Below, in pieces: positions 45,074 through 55,161 of a DNA stretch of 64,000 bases (within the stretch, counting starts at the first letter, position 1; each line of letters starts with the position of its first letter). Both the position numbers and the translations under genes were made by a program. Below the pieces are notes generated by a model. That model was given only the letters and a program-made list of their open reading frames with translations. It did no database searches and had not been told where the DNA came from. The stretch spans positions 18,664,706-18,728,705 of the forward strand of contig JAVLUZ010000145.1 of assembly GCA_036768485.1 (NCBI GenBank), in the 5' to 3' direction. The stretch is from Mermis nigrescens. Its lineage: Eukaryota > Nematoda > Enoplea > Mermithida > Mermithidae.

Positions 45074-47584
45074 ATGGGCAGCAAGAAAAATTGGGGGTGG
45101 GATGCAAGATTATTCAAAGGTCAAAAAATTGCCTTAAAAATGTTGGTATGGCGAAAAAACACCATTTTTCGACGTTTCTCATCAGGCACTATTAACTTAG
45201 TCTTAGTCCAATGGTTTAAGAAATTCGTTAAGGATCTCGCTAAGATCGCTAAACCGCTATTCCATCTTCTACGTAAAGATGTCGAATTTTGCTGGAAGCC
45301 TGAACACCAAACCGCTTTTGAGCTTCTGAAGAAAGCATTTACATCTCCACCTATTTTGCAATTACCAAAATTCGATCATGAGCACCAATTTATTTTAACA
45401 ACTGACGCAAGTAACTATGCGTTAGGTGCTATTTTGACGCAAAAGCATTTACCATCCAAAAGTCGTTTTATTCTTAGCTACGCTAGTCGCGTGCTAAATT
45501 CTGCTGAATGTAATTATGCTACTTCAGAAAAAGAAGCGCTAGCGGTAGTGTGGGCTATCAAGCATTATCGACATTATCTTTACGGTAAAAAATTCATCGT
45601 AGAAACTGATCATCAAGCATTAACCTGGCTAGTAAACGTTAAAGACCCATCGAGTCGATTACGCCGTTGGGGTCTCAAATTACAGGAATACGAATATGAT
45701 ATCGTTTACGTTCCTGGTGCATATAACTGCGCAGCTGATCTTCTTTCACGTCATCCTAAATATGATCACGCAGAACGCAAATATAAAGTAGAGCGCAAAA
45801 ATATCGTTAACATCGCAAATTTAGAATCCGAAGATTCTGAGTCAGATGACGAATCGGCTCCACCTGACCGATCGTGCGATAATACCCCTACTGCGCAAAT
45901 TAATCATCCAAACGCACAAAATAATAATCCTAGTGCGCAAACCGACCCTACTAATTCTAAACCACCTACATTTCGCGAACGCTTGTTACTTACCGATGCG
46001 GAAAAAGCTGAAATGCTAACACCTGCGCGTTTACTCGCTGAGCAACGTGCAGATGACGAATTGCATAAAATTCGTATCGCATTGAACGACTTAACAACGA
46101 AAAAATATCGTGACGAATTTTTTCTTGTAAACGATGTACTTTTTCGTCGTTTTCAACCTAAGCGTTCACCAACTGTCGTTCATCAAATCGTCATACCCAA
46201 ATCCTTGCGTCGTTTCATATTAACGGAATTTCATGACTCTATTTTCGGAGCTCATTTTTCATCGCGCAAAATTTTGCCCGCCATACAAATGCGTTATTGG
46301 TGGCCGCGTATGGAAAATGATGTAATCGCGTGGTGTAGGAATTGTGATGTGTGCTTACAACGTAAGGTCGCATTAAATTCCACATCCGTTCCGTTGCAAC
46401 CAATCGAAGTATCCGCACCTTTTGAACTCATTGCGTGCGATTGCTTGCATATGCCGCGATCTCCCTCCGGAAATGACCAAATTGTAGTTTTTATGGATTA
46501 CTTTACAAAATACGTGGAAGCTTTTGCTGTTTCTGATATAAAAGCAACAACTATTGCAAATTTATTACTAAGAGAAATTATACCACGTTATGGAGTCCCC
46601 AAGAAATTTTTGACAGATCAGGGGTCAAATTTTACATCTACCCTAATTTCGGAAGTTTGTAAACTATTAAACGTTCAAAAAATATTTACAACCCCATATC
46701 ACCCCCAGTGTGATGGGTTGGTGGAACGTTATAATCGTACATTGATTGATGGTTTGTCTAAGCTGAGTGCGCGATCACAGTATGATTGGGAACAATTTCT
46801 ACCCTTCGCATTATTTGCATACCGCGCGACTCCACAATCATCAACTAATATATCTCCTTTCGAAATGCTTTATGGTCGTGAACCAGCATTTCCCCTTGAC
46901 ACTTTACTCATAAATGACTTTGTGATAAATCCAAATTTACCATCCGTTGCGGAAAAATATGTCATTGATTTAAAGCTGACCTTGCAGGATCTGCATGAAA
47001 TCGCGTCTCAAAATTTATCTCAAGCGCGTAAGCAGCAAAAATCGCAATATGACAAAGCCGTAACGCACACAAATTTTAATCTTTCGGATATAGTCTACCT
47101 CAATAATACTTCAGTCATTCAACCTGAAATCGGTAAACTATCACCCAAGCGTGTTGGTCCATACCGGATTATTGACTTACCTACGCCTGAAACTGCAAAA
47201 ATCGCATATGTCTATAACCCTCTCATTATTCATCACGTTCACAGGAATAGACTTTTGCCTGAACCTAAACTACCTTATTCTGACTTAATTGTGGAAAAAC
47301 ACGCGTATGTCCCTGGCGATTTTGTGTTGGTAAAGTTACCACATCGCCCTCTTGCCCCGGCAGTAGTCATAAGTTTTGAGGATTTACCGGGCAGGGAACA
47401 AAAAGCTAAGGACAGCGCGCCTGTACGTTTATTAAATGGTTCTAAAACAGCACATGCCGTACCATTATCTAATGTTTTTCCTTTTGCAGACCCATGGCTG
47501 CTCAAGGTACCCCCAGCAAGGAGGCACTGTTGGAGGCAGCTGGTCGCCGATGCAAATTTGAGGGACGTGTGCCCGCGTCCCTAG
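45074..47584 (+). CDS. pol: Ty3/Gypsy Pol: RNase H and integrase, 5'-truncated
   Basis: The 836-codon frame is retroelement from about 45195; the first ~40 codons come from a neighbouring MITE. Gag, protease and the RT palm are missing: it begins in the RT connection (VQWFKKFVKDLAKIAKPLF). RNase H keeps D111 (TTDASNYALG), E154 (SEKEALAVVWA) and D179 (ETDHQAL). The integrase has an H-H-C-C zinc motif (HDSIFGAH, CRNCDVC) and a complete catalytic triad: D456 (IACDCLH), D515 (LTDQGSNF) and E551 (GLVERYNR), exactly D-35-E in the second interval. A GPY/F-type module follows (VGPYRI, about residue 695). No stops, so the 3' half is young. It overlaps the next ORF by 91 bases. Confidence 0.92.
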   Translation: MGSKKNWGWDARLFKGQKIALKMLVWRKNTIFRRFSSGTINLVLVQWFKKFVKDLAKIAKPLFHLLRKDVEFCWKPEHQTAFELLKKAFTSPPILQLPKFDHEHQFILTTDASNYALGAILTQKHLPSKSRFILSYASRVLNSAECNYATSEKEALAVVWAIKHYRHYLYGKKFIVETDHQALTWLVNVKDPSSRLRRWGLKLQEYEYDIVYVPGAYNCAADLLSRHPKYDHAERKYKVERKNIVNIANLESEDSESDDESAPPDRSCDNTPTAQINHPNAQNNNPSAQTDPTNSKPPTFRERLLLTDAEKAEMLTPARLLAEQRADDELHKIRIALNDLTTKKYRDEFFLVNDVLFRRFQPKRSPTVVHQIVIPKSLRRFILTEFHDSIFGAHFSSRKILPAIQMRYWWPRMENDVIAWCRNCDVCLQRKVALNSTSVPLQPIEVSAPFELIACDCLHMPRSPSGNDQIVVFMDYFTKYVEAFAVSDIKATTIANLLLREIIPRYGVPKKFLTDQGSNFTSTLISEVCKLLNVQKIFTTPYHPQCDGLVERYNRTLIDGLSKLSARSQYDWEQFLPFALFAYRATPQSSTNISPFEMLYGREPAFPLDTLLINDFVINPNLPSVAEKYVIDLKLTLQDLHEIASQNLSQARKQQKSQYDKAVTHTNFNLSDIVYLNNTSVIQPEIGKLSPKRVGPYRIIDLPTPETAKIAYVYNPLIIHHVHRNRLLPEPKLPYSDLIVEKHAYVPGDFVLVKLPHRPLAPAVVISFEDLPGREQKAKDSAPVRLLNGSKTAHAVPLSNVFPFADPWLLKVPPARRHCWRQLVADANLRDVCPRP

Positions 47585-50500
47585 ATGAGTTTCGTTCGGC
47601 GTTGACCAGTATGGCTTTAGAGCGGGGATTGGTCGTACCCAACCCGCTGCCGCAACATGATACTCGTCGTGTTGGCGGTCCTGAATCACTTAGTGCCAAA
47701 TGGATAAAGCACAAAGCAACACATAAAATCGCAAATCATAAAAAGCGTATAAATGATCAACAACTCTGGTGGGAGAATCGGCTTGGTAGAAGCCCTTTGG
47801 TAACCCCTCGCGTACCAAAGAATAGGCTTTTACCCACCGTCATAGTCTCCGACGACCAGAAGTCATTTGGCGCCATTTTGGCATTAATCCAGCCATCGAA
47901 TATGACGAATGGCACTTTATTCCTAGGCTATGACTCAGAATTTGTGAATGATAGGAAAGGCAGGCATTATAAGACGTGGGACCTGCGTTTTCAGCAACTT
48001 TGTCCCACTTACCAGGACCTCCATGGCCCATTCGTACGCTACGTCCAAGTTGCGAGCGCGACTGGCCATGTGTTCTGTTGGGATTTAGCGAAGTTTCCGC
48101 AACCTCCGTTCGGGCTTCATCAGTTGCTAGAAACACGTTTACCTAACGTGTATATGGTGTGTTATGACCCGACGCAAGATCGACTTGCGTATTTCCATGT
48201 CTACGGGCCAACATTCGAAGAAATTGTTGCAATTCCAGATGTAGAAATTCGTAATAAACTGCACTGGAAAGACCCATTTATTGCAAATTTCATCGATATT
48301 CAGCCGCTGGCGAGAACATTTACTCGTCGTATACGCATTAAAGCGCAATCGCATTCGTTGAAGCGCTTGGCAGAGTTCTTTTTCGACATGTATATTGACC
48401 CGAACGCGCCTGGAAATTTCGGACAGGCGTGGAGTTTACCGCTAACTCGGGATATGCAGTATTATCTAGCGATGGACGCTCTCATTACTATCGATGTTTT
48501 TATATTGATAGAAGGGTGCTCGCAAGATAATCGCATTACAGACGATAGAAAGCCCATGTCGGTTTCTTTCGTAGGCGATGAACTGTACATTAAGGCTAGT
48601 GGTCCGAAAGCCAGAGTACGTATACCATTGTCATCTAGCAAACCACCACCAGGGCAGTCAACCAGCACAGCTGTTGAACCTGACGTTGACTCAAATGGCG
48701 AAGAGTTAATTCTAGCTGAGGAATTTTATTGCCCGGCTCCGCAACCACAAGTAGCTATAGCGGCAGCCACCACCATTGCCTCAGTAACGGAAGCGCTGGC
48801 TCAAGCTAACGTGTTTGACAACCCCGACTTACAAGTGCAGGCTTCGCAAACCGTTGCCGACACAGTTTCGGGCCCGGTAAATGCGCCTGACACGGAACCT
48901 AAGTCGAAACCAACCAGTACGAGCACACCAGCTTCGGTATTTTCTTCGCAAACCGATATTCCATACGATTCGCCTATGTTGGGTGTAGAACCATCGATCT
49001 CCACTGAAGACGATGATCTATCTCCCAAACGTTTAGTTATGGCGTTATCCGACGCCGAGGCGGAAACACAGGCTAACGTGACGCCACCGCGCGTAACACG
49101 CGGAGCAATGGCTCGAAAAGGGATTGTTACCGTGGCGCAACCGATTGTTTCACAATCGCTTGCGGCAGTTCAACAAACTCCCTTGGGTGCCAGTGCGCTC
49201 GGACCTTTGCCGACTCTTCAGCCGGTTGGGGCAGAGCAGCAGACTGACCCAGATGTCATTATGACGGACATTATCGGTTTACCACCACAACCTCAACGTA
49301 CATTAGCCGCACACGAAGTACCACATGTAGCATTATACACGCAAGTAGCGACTCAGCCCGTGTCACAAGGTACAACGGCACCGGAGACTCGTTTCACGGC
49401 TCCTATGGCCATGACGGGTGTGTCTAGTACCGTGGCAAATTTACATTCACAGGCTATGCAAAGCCAACCATCGAATTTGGAAGTCGCAATACCTGCGCAC
49501 GTGCAGGCTATTCGCGATCAAATGGCCGCGAATGATAATGCGAGAATTCAAAATCGCTCGCGTTACGTGCAGCATTTTTTCACAATGATGGAAAATATGA
49601 CGCGCGAACCACCGTGCGTTATTGCGCCAGTCGTTCTGCACGACTTACGCTCCTATTTGGGTGAAGTCAATGGATCGCGTTTGTACGATCAGTTGATCGA
49701 AGCTGCTCAAGTATACTTCGATCGAGTGTACGCAATTCATTTGCAATACGCGAATTCGACTGATTCGCCCTCGCGTCCTTTAGTGTGGTCTACGCTCGCA
49801 CAGCCTTTAGCTGATGCCGATCGTGAGCCCGCACCTCGTTTCATCAGCGATATGAGCGTTTTTAATCGATTATTTTATCCCGACCAATACTTCGTGCGTA
49901 TTCGGTTTTTTATCACAACCGGTATGATGTTGTACGAAGTTCCGCTCGAGTATTTGGTCGTACACCCACATCTCGACGCACCAAGCAAAGTGATCGACGG
50001 CGTGACACATCAAATTTCTCCGGATTTATATCCGCACCGAATGTCACCAGCGCCGGATCATCTTGCGCCAATTTTAATACCGACACGCCAAATGGTCGAT
50101 ATTTTCGATACTTTCCGAGAATTTCAGTCGTTATACGAATCGGAGTATCGACACATGACGGTCTTTTCTTCGATAGACGTCATGCGCGCTACAGCGCTTT
50201 TGGAATTTTTGGATAGAAAATTCCACTATTTCGCATATGCTTATGGCAATGCCGGAATAGGATGGCGTATGACGGAACAGCTGCGTCGCATGTTACGCGT
50301 AGCGTTCCTTGGTGAATCTTACACGCCATCTCCACGTGAGGCTTTTCCGGAATTCCCGGACTTAACAGCACGAATTGAAAGTCCTCATGTTCTGCATAAC
50401 ATGATTAGGCAAATTCGGTTAGCTACCGACCCGGCACTCGAAGTTCCGGCTCAGTTCGATCGTTTTCGAGGTCGTCAAAAATCCGTATTTTACCTCAAAC

Positions 50501-51639
50501 ATCGAATTCAAGACGAATTGGAAAAAATTCGTAAAGAAAGACGACAGGCATCCTCGCAGGACCCAAGCGGATCCGTGGCGAGCCTTGATATGCCGGAAGT
50601 CGATCTTTCCTTGGAAGCACAAATTGCGATGCGTCGCACACGCATGACGATCGAGCAGCGTGATCGTGAGAATTTGGCTACGGAAATGCCACGGCGTGCG
50701 ACGAAGCTACGCGCCGCCGGTTCTCTTGCTGAGACTTCAGAAGTTTGTCATATGCCAGAAGACGAACACAAGGCAAAATTGAATCGTTTTTACGATACAA
50801 AATCCGAGCACACGTTGCGACGGTTGAAAAATTTGGAAAAACAACGAGTAAGACGACTCGTTCAAGCTGAAGTTGCAGCTAAATTAAAAGCGCGTTTAGG
50901 CCAAAGGGGTTCGAGGCGGCAAGACCCGCAGTCATCCCGGCAGCGCTATGCGCAAACGCACCACCGTTCGCAATCACAAGCACAGCAACAGACACACGTA
51001 AAACCGCATGTACAGCAATACACAAGACCGCAGACCCAACCGCGGCAACAGCAGCAATTCACGGAATCGCGTGAGCGTTCCGAGGCATATTCTCAGGCCG
51101 ATGCTGGTCATCTGTCGCGCTCGCGACAGCAGCAGCCTTATGAATACCGCCGTCCGCCACAGTCGAACCGCGGAGCTCATCGGGGCCGGTCGCAATCCCG
51201 CCAACGCCAATGGGACCAGTATCAATCACCGTTGGAGCAAAGCCAACCAGCCACCGGGGGTTATCAGCCACAACCTCGACCGGGACCACTTTTGCCAAAA
51301 CCGTGGCCTGTTGCACAACAACAACAGCGGCCACGCGAGCCTTCTCGACAACGAACGTACGGCTTCACGCCGGAGCAACTATTCACTCCGACGCCGCCCA
51401 TACCGCGTCGTTACGCGGACGATTACGAGGACGATGACGATTTTGAGGACGAGGATCGACCCGTCGATCCGCATCGCCGCTTACGCCAGCATCTGTACGG
51501 GCGTAGGCAATCGCCATATGAGTATCGCGAGCGTTCGAATACGCGTCGCGATCCGGAATCGGATCAAGAATATTTTCAACGACACCGACGTCGCGGAAAA
51601 TCTTATGGCTCGAAGGCCAAATACCGCGACGACTATTAA
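47494..51639 (+). CDS. Retrotransposon ORF3 with DEDDy exonuclease domain
   Basis: A 1381-codon frame lies between pol and the 3' LTR, in -1 phase to pol. It opens after a TAA at 47470; the ATG at 47494 has G at +4. Residues ~120-345 look like an RNase D/WRN-type 3'-5' exonuclease: D147-S-E149 (FLGYDSEF), D229 in YDPTQD, HSLKRLAEFFF, then W-x-LPLT and Y324-x3-D328 (QYYLAMDAL). All four acidic residues and the tyrosine are present. Residues ~360-700 are Pro/Gln/Thr-rich, ~700-1030 are folded-looking but unrecognised, and the last ~250 are Arg/Gln-rich, likely RNA-binding. No signal peptide or membrane span, so it is not an envelope protein. The gene is more GC- and CpG-rich than pol, suggesting capture. 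Confidence 0.85.
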   Translation: MAAQGTPSKEALLEAAGRRCKFEGRVPASLDEFRSALTSMALERGLVVPNPLPQHDTRRVGGPESLSAKWIKHKATHKIANHKKRINDQQLWWENRLGRSPLVTPRVPKNRLLPTVIVSDDQKSFGAILALIQPSNMTNGTLFLGYDSEFVNDRKGRHYKTWDLRFQQLCPTYQDLHGPFVRYVQVASATGHVFCWDLAKFPQPPFGLHQLLETRLPNVYMVCYDPTQDRLAYFHVYGPTFEEIVAIPDVEIRNKLHWKDPFIANFIDIQPLARTFTRRIRIKAQSHSLKRLAEFFFDMYIDPNAPGNFGQAWSLPLTRDMQYYLAMDALITIDVFILIEGCSQDNRITDDRKPMSVSFVGDELYIKASGPKARVRIPLSSSKPPPGQSTSTAVEPDVDSNGEELILAEEFYCPAPQPQVAIAAATTIASVTEALAQANVFDNPDLQVQASQTVADTVSGPVNAPDTEPKSKPTSTSTPASVFSSQTDIPYDSPMLGVEPSISTEDDDLSPKRLVMALSDAEAETQANVTPPRVTRGAMARKGIVTVAQPIVSQSLAAVQQTPLGASALGPLPTLQPVGAEQQTDPDVIMTDIIGLPPQPQRTLAAHEVPHVALYTQVATQPVSQGTTAPETRFTAPMAMTGVSSTVANLHSQAMQSQPSNLEVAIPAHVQAIRDQMAANDNARIQNRSRYVQHFFTMMENMTREPPCVIAPVVLHDLRSYLGEVNGSRLYDQLIEAAQVYFDRVYAIHLQYANSTDSPSRPLVWSTLAQPLADADREPAPRFISDMSVFNRLFYPDQYFVRIRFFITTGMMLYEVPLEYLVVHPHLDAPSKVIDGVTHQISPDLYPHRMSPAPDHLAPILIPTRQMVDIFDTFREFQSLYESEYRHMTVFSSIDVMRATALLEFLDRKFHYFAYAYGNAGIGWRMTEQLRRMLRVAFLGESYTPSPREAFPEFPDLTARIESPHVLHNMIRQIRLATDPALEVPAQFDRFRGRQKSVFYLKHRIQDELEKIRKERRQASSQDPSGSVASLDMPEVDLSLEAQIAMRRTRMTIEQRDRENLATEMPRRATKLRAAGSLAETSEVCHMPEDEHKAKLNRFYDTKSEHTLRRLKNLEKQRVRRLVQAEVAAKLKARLGQRGSRRQDPQSSRQRYAQTHHRSQSQAQQQTHVKPHVQQYTRPQTQPRQQQQFTESRERSEAYSQADAGHLSRSRQQQPYEYRRPPQSNRGAHRGRSQSRQRQWDQYQSPLEQSQPATGGYQPQPRPGPLLPKPWPVAQQQQRPREPSRQRTYGFTPEQLFTPTPPIPRRYADDYEDDDDFEDEDRPVDPHRRLRQHLYGRRQSPYEYRERSNTRRDPESDQEYFQRHRRRGKSYGSKAKYRDDY

Positions 51640-52285
<646 letters not shown>

Positions 52286-52357
52286 GAGGCGTTGCGGACG
52301 CCAGAGTAGAGGCGTTGCGGACGCCTGAGAGCCGAGTTGTAGAGCGTCGCCGACGCT
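52286..52357 (+). repeat. Three consecutive GC hairpins before the PPT
   Basis: GAGGCGTTGCGGACGCC occurs twice (52286-52302, 52309-52325), each folding as GGCGT-TGCGG-ACGCC. A third hairpin, AGCGTC-GCC-GACGCT, follows at 52343-52357. The third preserves a stem with different sequence. It lies 64 bases before the polypurine tract. Confidence 0.75.
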
Positions 52358-52420
52358 AGTTGCCGTTGTTTGGTACCCCCGAAAAAATTCTCCACTTCGT
52401 TACTAATTTTTTTTCTATAC

Positions 52421-52429
52421 GTGGGGGAG
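52421..52429 (+). promoter_or_regulatory. Polypurine tract
   Basis: GTGGGGGAG immediately precedes TGTAAC, the likely first bases of the 3' LTR. This is the expected position of the plus-strand primer for LTR-retrotransposon reverse transcription. Confidence 0.75.
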
Positions 52430-52960
52430 TGTAACTGCGAGAGTTACACGTTTAGGCGAACATGCCTTAGCAGTTCGCAATAGCCATAACATAGCCAATA
52501 CTAGTAGCTATCTATGATAGTGCACTGTGGGCTATGCCTTCGGTCTTCCCATTATTTTCCCAAATTTTCAATAATAAAAAACATTTAGATACTTGTCCGG
52601 TATCGTAGAGCTAAGTGTATGATAATAGTAATTGTTTCATCCATACCGCTTGTGTAATCGATCTGAGATAAAAGTCAATTCAGTATTATGTTAAATTGAT
52701 CGTTGTTTTAATTTACTGTAATGGTCATTGAGGCCAACGTATTGAAGGTCGTGTTAGTTTTTTGGCTTGTTTTGTTTTTCGTTGGTCGGTTATTCTCGAC
52801 TGTACATAGTCATTTTTCTTTTGCGTATTTGTTTTCCCGGCTATAGGCCGTGTGTTATTCGTTGAATAAAATCCTAGAAAAACCAACCCAGTGGTTTCGG
52901 ATATACCGAGGGTTTGGTCGGCTATCATCCCTTCGTCGAGGATTTCCACCCATCTAGTGG
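52430..52960 (+). repeat. 3' LTR of the plus-strand Gypsy element
   Basis: It starts TGTAACTGCGAGAGTTACAC directly after the polypurine tract, with a short inverted repeat TGTAAC/GTTACA at the edge. GAATAAA near 52863 is a candidate polyadenylation signal inside it. The 3' border could not be fixed because the 5' LTR is missing; the end given is approximate. Confidence 0.55.
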
Positions 52961-53489
52961 ACTGATAGGTAAATTCCGTATGATAGCTTTTTCCATTCGA
53001 AAATCATAATTTATATCTCAAGCCTAAAAATTGATCAAAACTATTATTTAATCTTTAGAGATGATTGATCAGCATAGAGCTCGTTGTTGTTGTTTTCATA
53101 GTTCAGCGTGCTACACAAATTAGGAACCAAAACATTTCGAATCAGGCACTGATTGAAAATAAGTTAAATTACAACTTGAGCTTGAGATAGGTCAACTGAC
53201 CTCCGCGGCAATTACCGAGACTAGGTAGGTAGCCTTAGGTCTTAGGGCGTAGCTGCTGAGATCACCCGACATAGAAGCAGCCAGCAATATTAGGGCTGAG
53301 GGGATCGAAGCCGTAAGGTCTGTAAGGGTCCAAAGATCGAAAGCCTTAGAGCCGCGCGATCGGGGCCAGCACTAAGCGTAGACTTAAGTACCTACGTACC
53401 TAGGTAAATCTCGAGGGTGAATGTTAGCATGGTTCGTATCTGTGACGATTCTGTAGACCCAGATCGAACCGTCTACATTTACATAGGTT
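52961..53489. repeat. Dispersed repeat, inverted partner of 42290-42640
   Basis: 53170-53489 is the reverse-complement relative of 42290-42640, for example TTGAGATAGGTCAACTGACC, CAGCAATATTAGG and GGCCAGCACTAAGCG. 52961-53169 is non-coding with nothing recognised. Confidence 0.55.
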
Positions 53490-54130
53490 ACCCTCTGGGA
53501 TTAGTACACTAAAATTTAGTAGACTAAAAATAGTTAAGCTGAGCGAGCCCTAATTGGTATACTAATTTTTCATGGCAAAATTGAAAATGTATCCTGGAGC
53601 GAGCCCATATTGGTATACTAAAAAGAGTTGGGGAGGTCTACAAGCCTAGCCTAGATAAACTGAACCCAAGTGTAAACCGGGATATGTAAAGTCGGTGATG
53701 GACCCCCCAACGTGTCCTATGCTTACTCGGTTCCAGCCCCAGTTAAACTAAGATTAACTATACCGATTTTGTTTTTCAGGTCGACGGATAAAGCAATCGT
53801 GGACGAATCATATGAATTTAAGCGGGACTAGTCGGACTAAACTAAGACTAAAGATGCCCACTCATATAACGTATCCTATGGTATGCAGCATAAAACTAGT
53901 GTCTAAAATGGATTTTGTGATTTTGTTTTTCGGGACATATGTAAATACTACCCTCCTCAGTCCTCCCAAGCATTTTATTCCAAAATTAGTGTACTAATAT
54001 TAATCTACTAATTTTAGTGTACCAATTACGTAACATACAGTTTTAGCACGCCTATTCTACTGCATCAATATTAGTACACCAATATCGATTTTTTTAGGCT
54101 CGTTGTTTCAAAACATTAAAGATTTTTGTA
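53490..54130. repeat. TTGGTRTACTAA motif cluster, left of Polinton pol
   Basis: At least six copies or near-copies of TTGGTATACTAA or TTAGTACACTAA in both orientations, several following GCGAGCCC. A similar cluster lies at 59340-59720 on the far side of the Polinton polymerase. The motif centre GTATAC is palindromic. Confidence 0.55.
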
Positions 54131-55161
54131 TACCAATTTCATCAGGAGCATAAAAAGAATTAAAAATGAAGAAAAAATTAAAAAATAAAAAAAACTTAAA
54201 ATAAATACGAGGCCCTCTGTCTGAGTTTCAATTTTTGCCTCGTTACCACTCCACGAATCGTTGGTTCGTCGCCAACAATTGCTTCACCCTGGTAGAAAAT
54301 TCATCAATGAAACATGCATAAGCAAAGAAAAAGAGGTTTTGATAATATATTCAGACAATAATAATTACTTGGGAAATGAAACATATGCAAATTTCTTAAA
54401 CTATTATTAGGAAAAATGCATTCTATCTAAAAATTCAATTTATGTATTAATAAAAAATACTCAAGCAAAGCAAAAAGGAGTTTTGATAATATATTTAGAA
54501 ATTGAGATAAAAGCAAATTTTTAACCTGTTTACGATTTTAAATAGTAAGATCCTATTAGTCACCTTTGCGAATGCAAAGGGTCCAACCTGCGCCACGAGG
54601 AGGCCGGATCTGTCGCAGGTCGCGATATTAAAATAACGGTATAAAATAAAGTAAATAATAAACTTTACATTCAGCCAAATTTGGGCTGTAAATTTCGATT
54701 TTTTAACTTTGTATTTTTAATTTTTTCTCTTTTTCTGTTGGTATTCACAATAGATGAAGGAACACGATAGAACAAAAATGGAAATGGGAATTTAAAGGAA
54801 TGAAAAACGATAATATTTCAGCTAGAACATGCAAAACAGACACCGGTTCATGTACAACAATGATGCCACGGAGTTTACGTTACCACTCCGGTTATTACAA
54901 TTTCTCTAATAAAATAAAAATAATGACGTCTTGTCCGGTCACGCTGTGTTTCAAGACAGGTACTGGCTAGAGGAACGAAATAAACAAAACTAAGAACTAA
55001 ACAAAATGACGTCTTGTCCGATCATGCTGTTTTTCGGACTGGTATCGGCCAGAGGAACGAAATAAGCAAAAAGAATGACGGTCAGAGGGTTAATAATAGA
55101 ATAAAGGCACGGGTATATCGAAAAATAATTAAAAACCGAACGGTAGCGTACAATAGTCAGG
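54131..55161. other. Non-coding stretch downstream of Polinton pol
   Basis: AT-rich, with no gene. It contains two adjacent hairpins at 54563-54620 and a tandem duplication of about 83 bp, 54922-55004 and 55005-55075 (AATGACGTCTTGTCCG...AGAGGAACGAAATAA). Confidence 0.5.
54563..54620. repeat. Two adjacent perfect hairpins
   Basis: CCTTTGC-GAAT-GCAAAGG (54563-54580) is followed five bases later by ACCTGCG...CGCAGGT (54586-54592 with 54614-54620). They are GC-rich within AT-rich DNA and could be a structured 3' end; unassigned. Confidence 0.6.

Noticed and set aside
47494..51639. ORF3 as an envelope gene
   Set aside because: It has no signal peptide, membrane span or glycoprotein features; its N-terminus is exonuclease-like.
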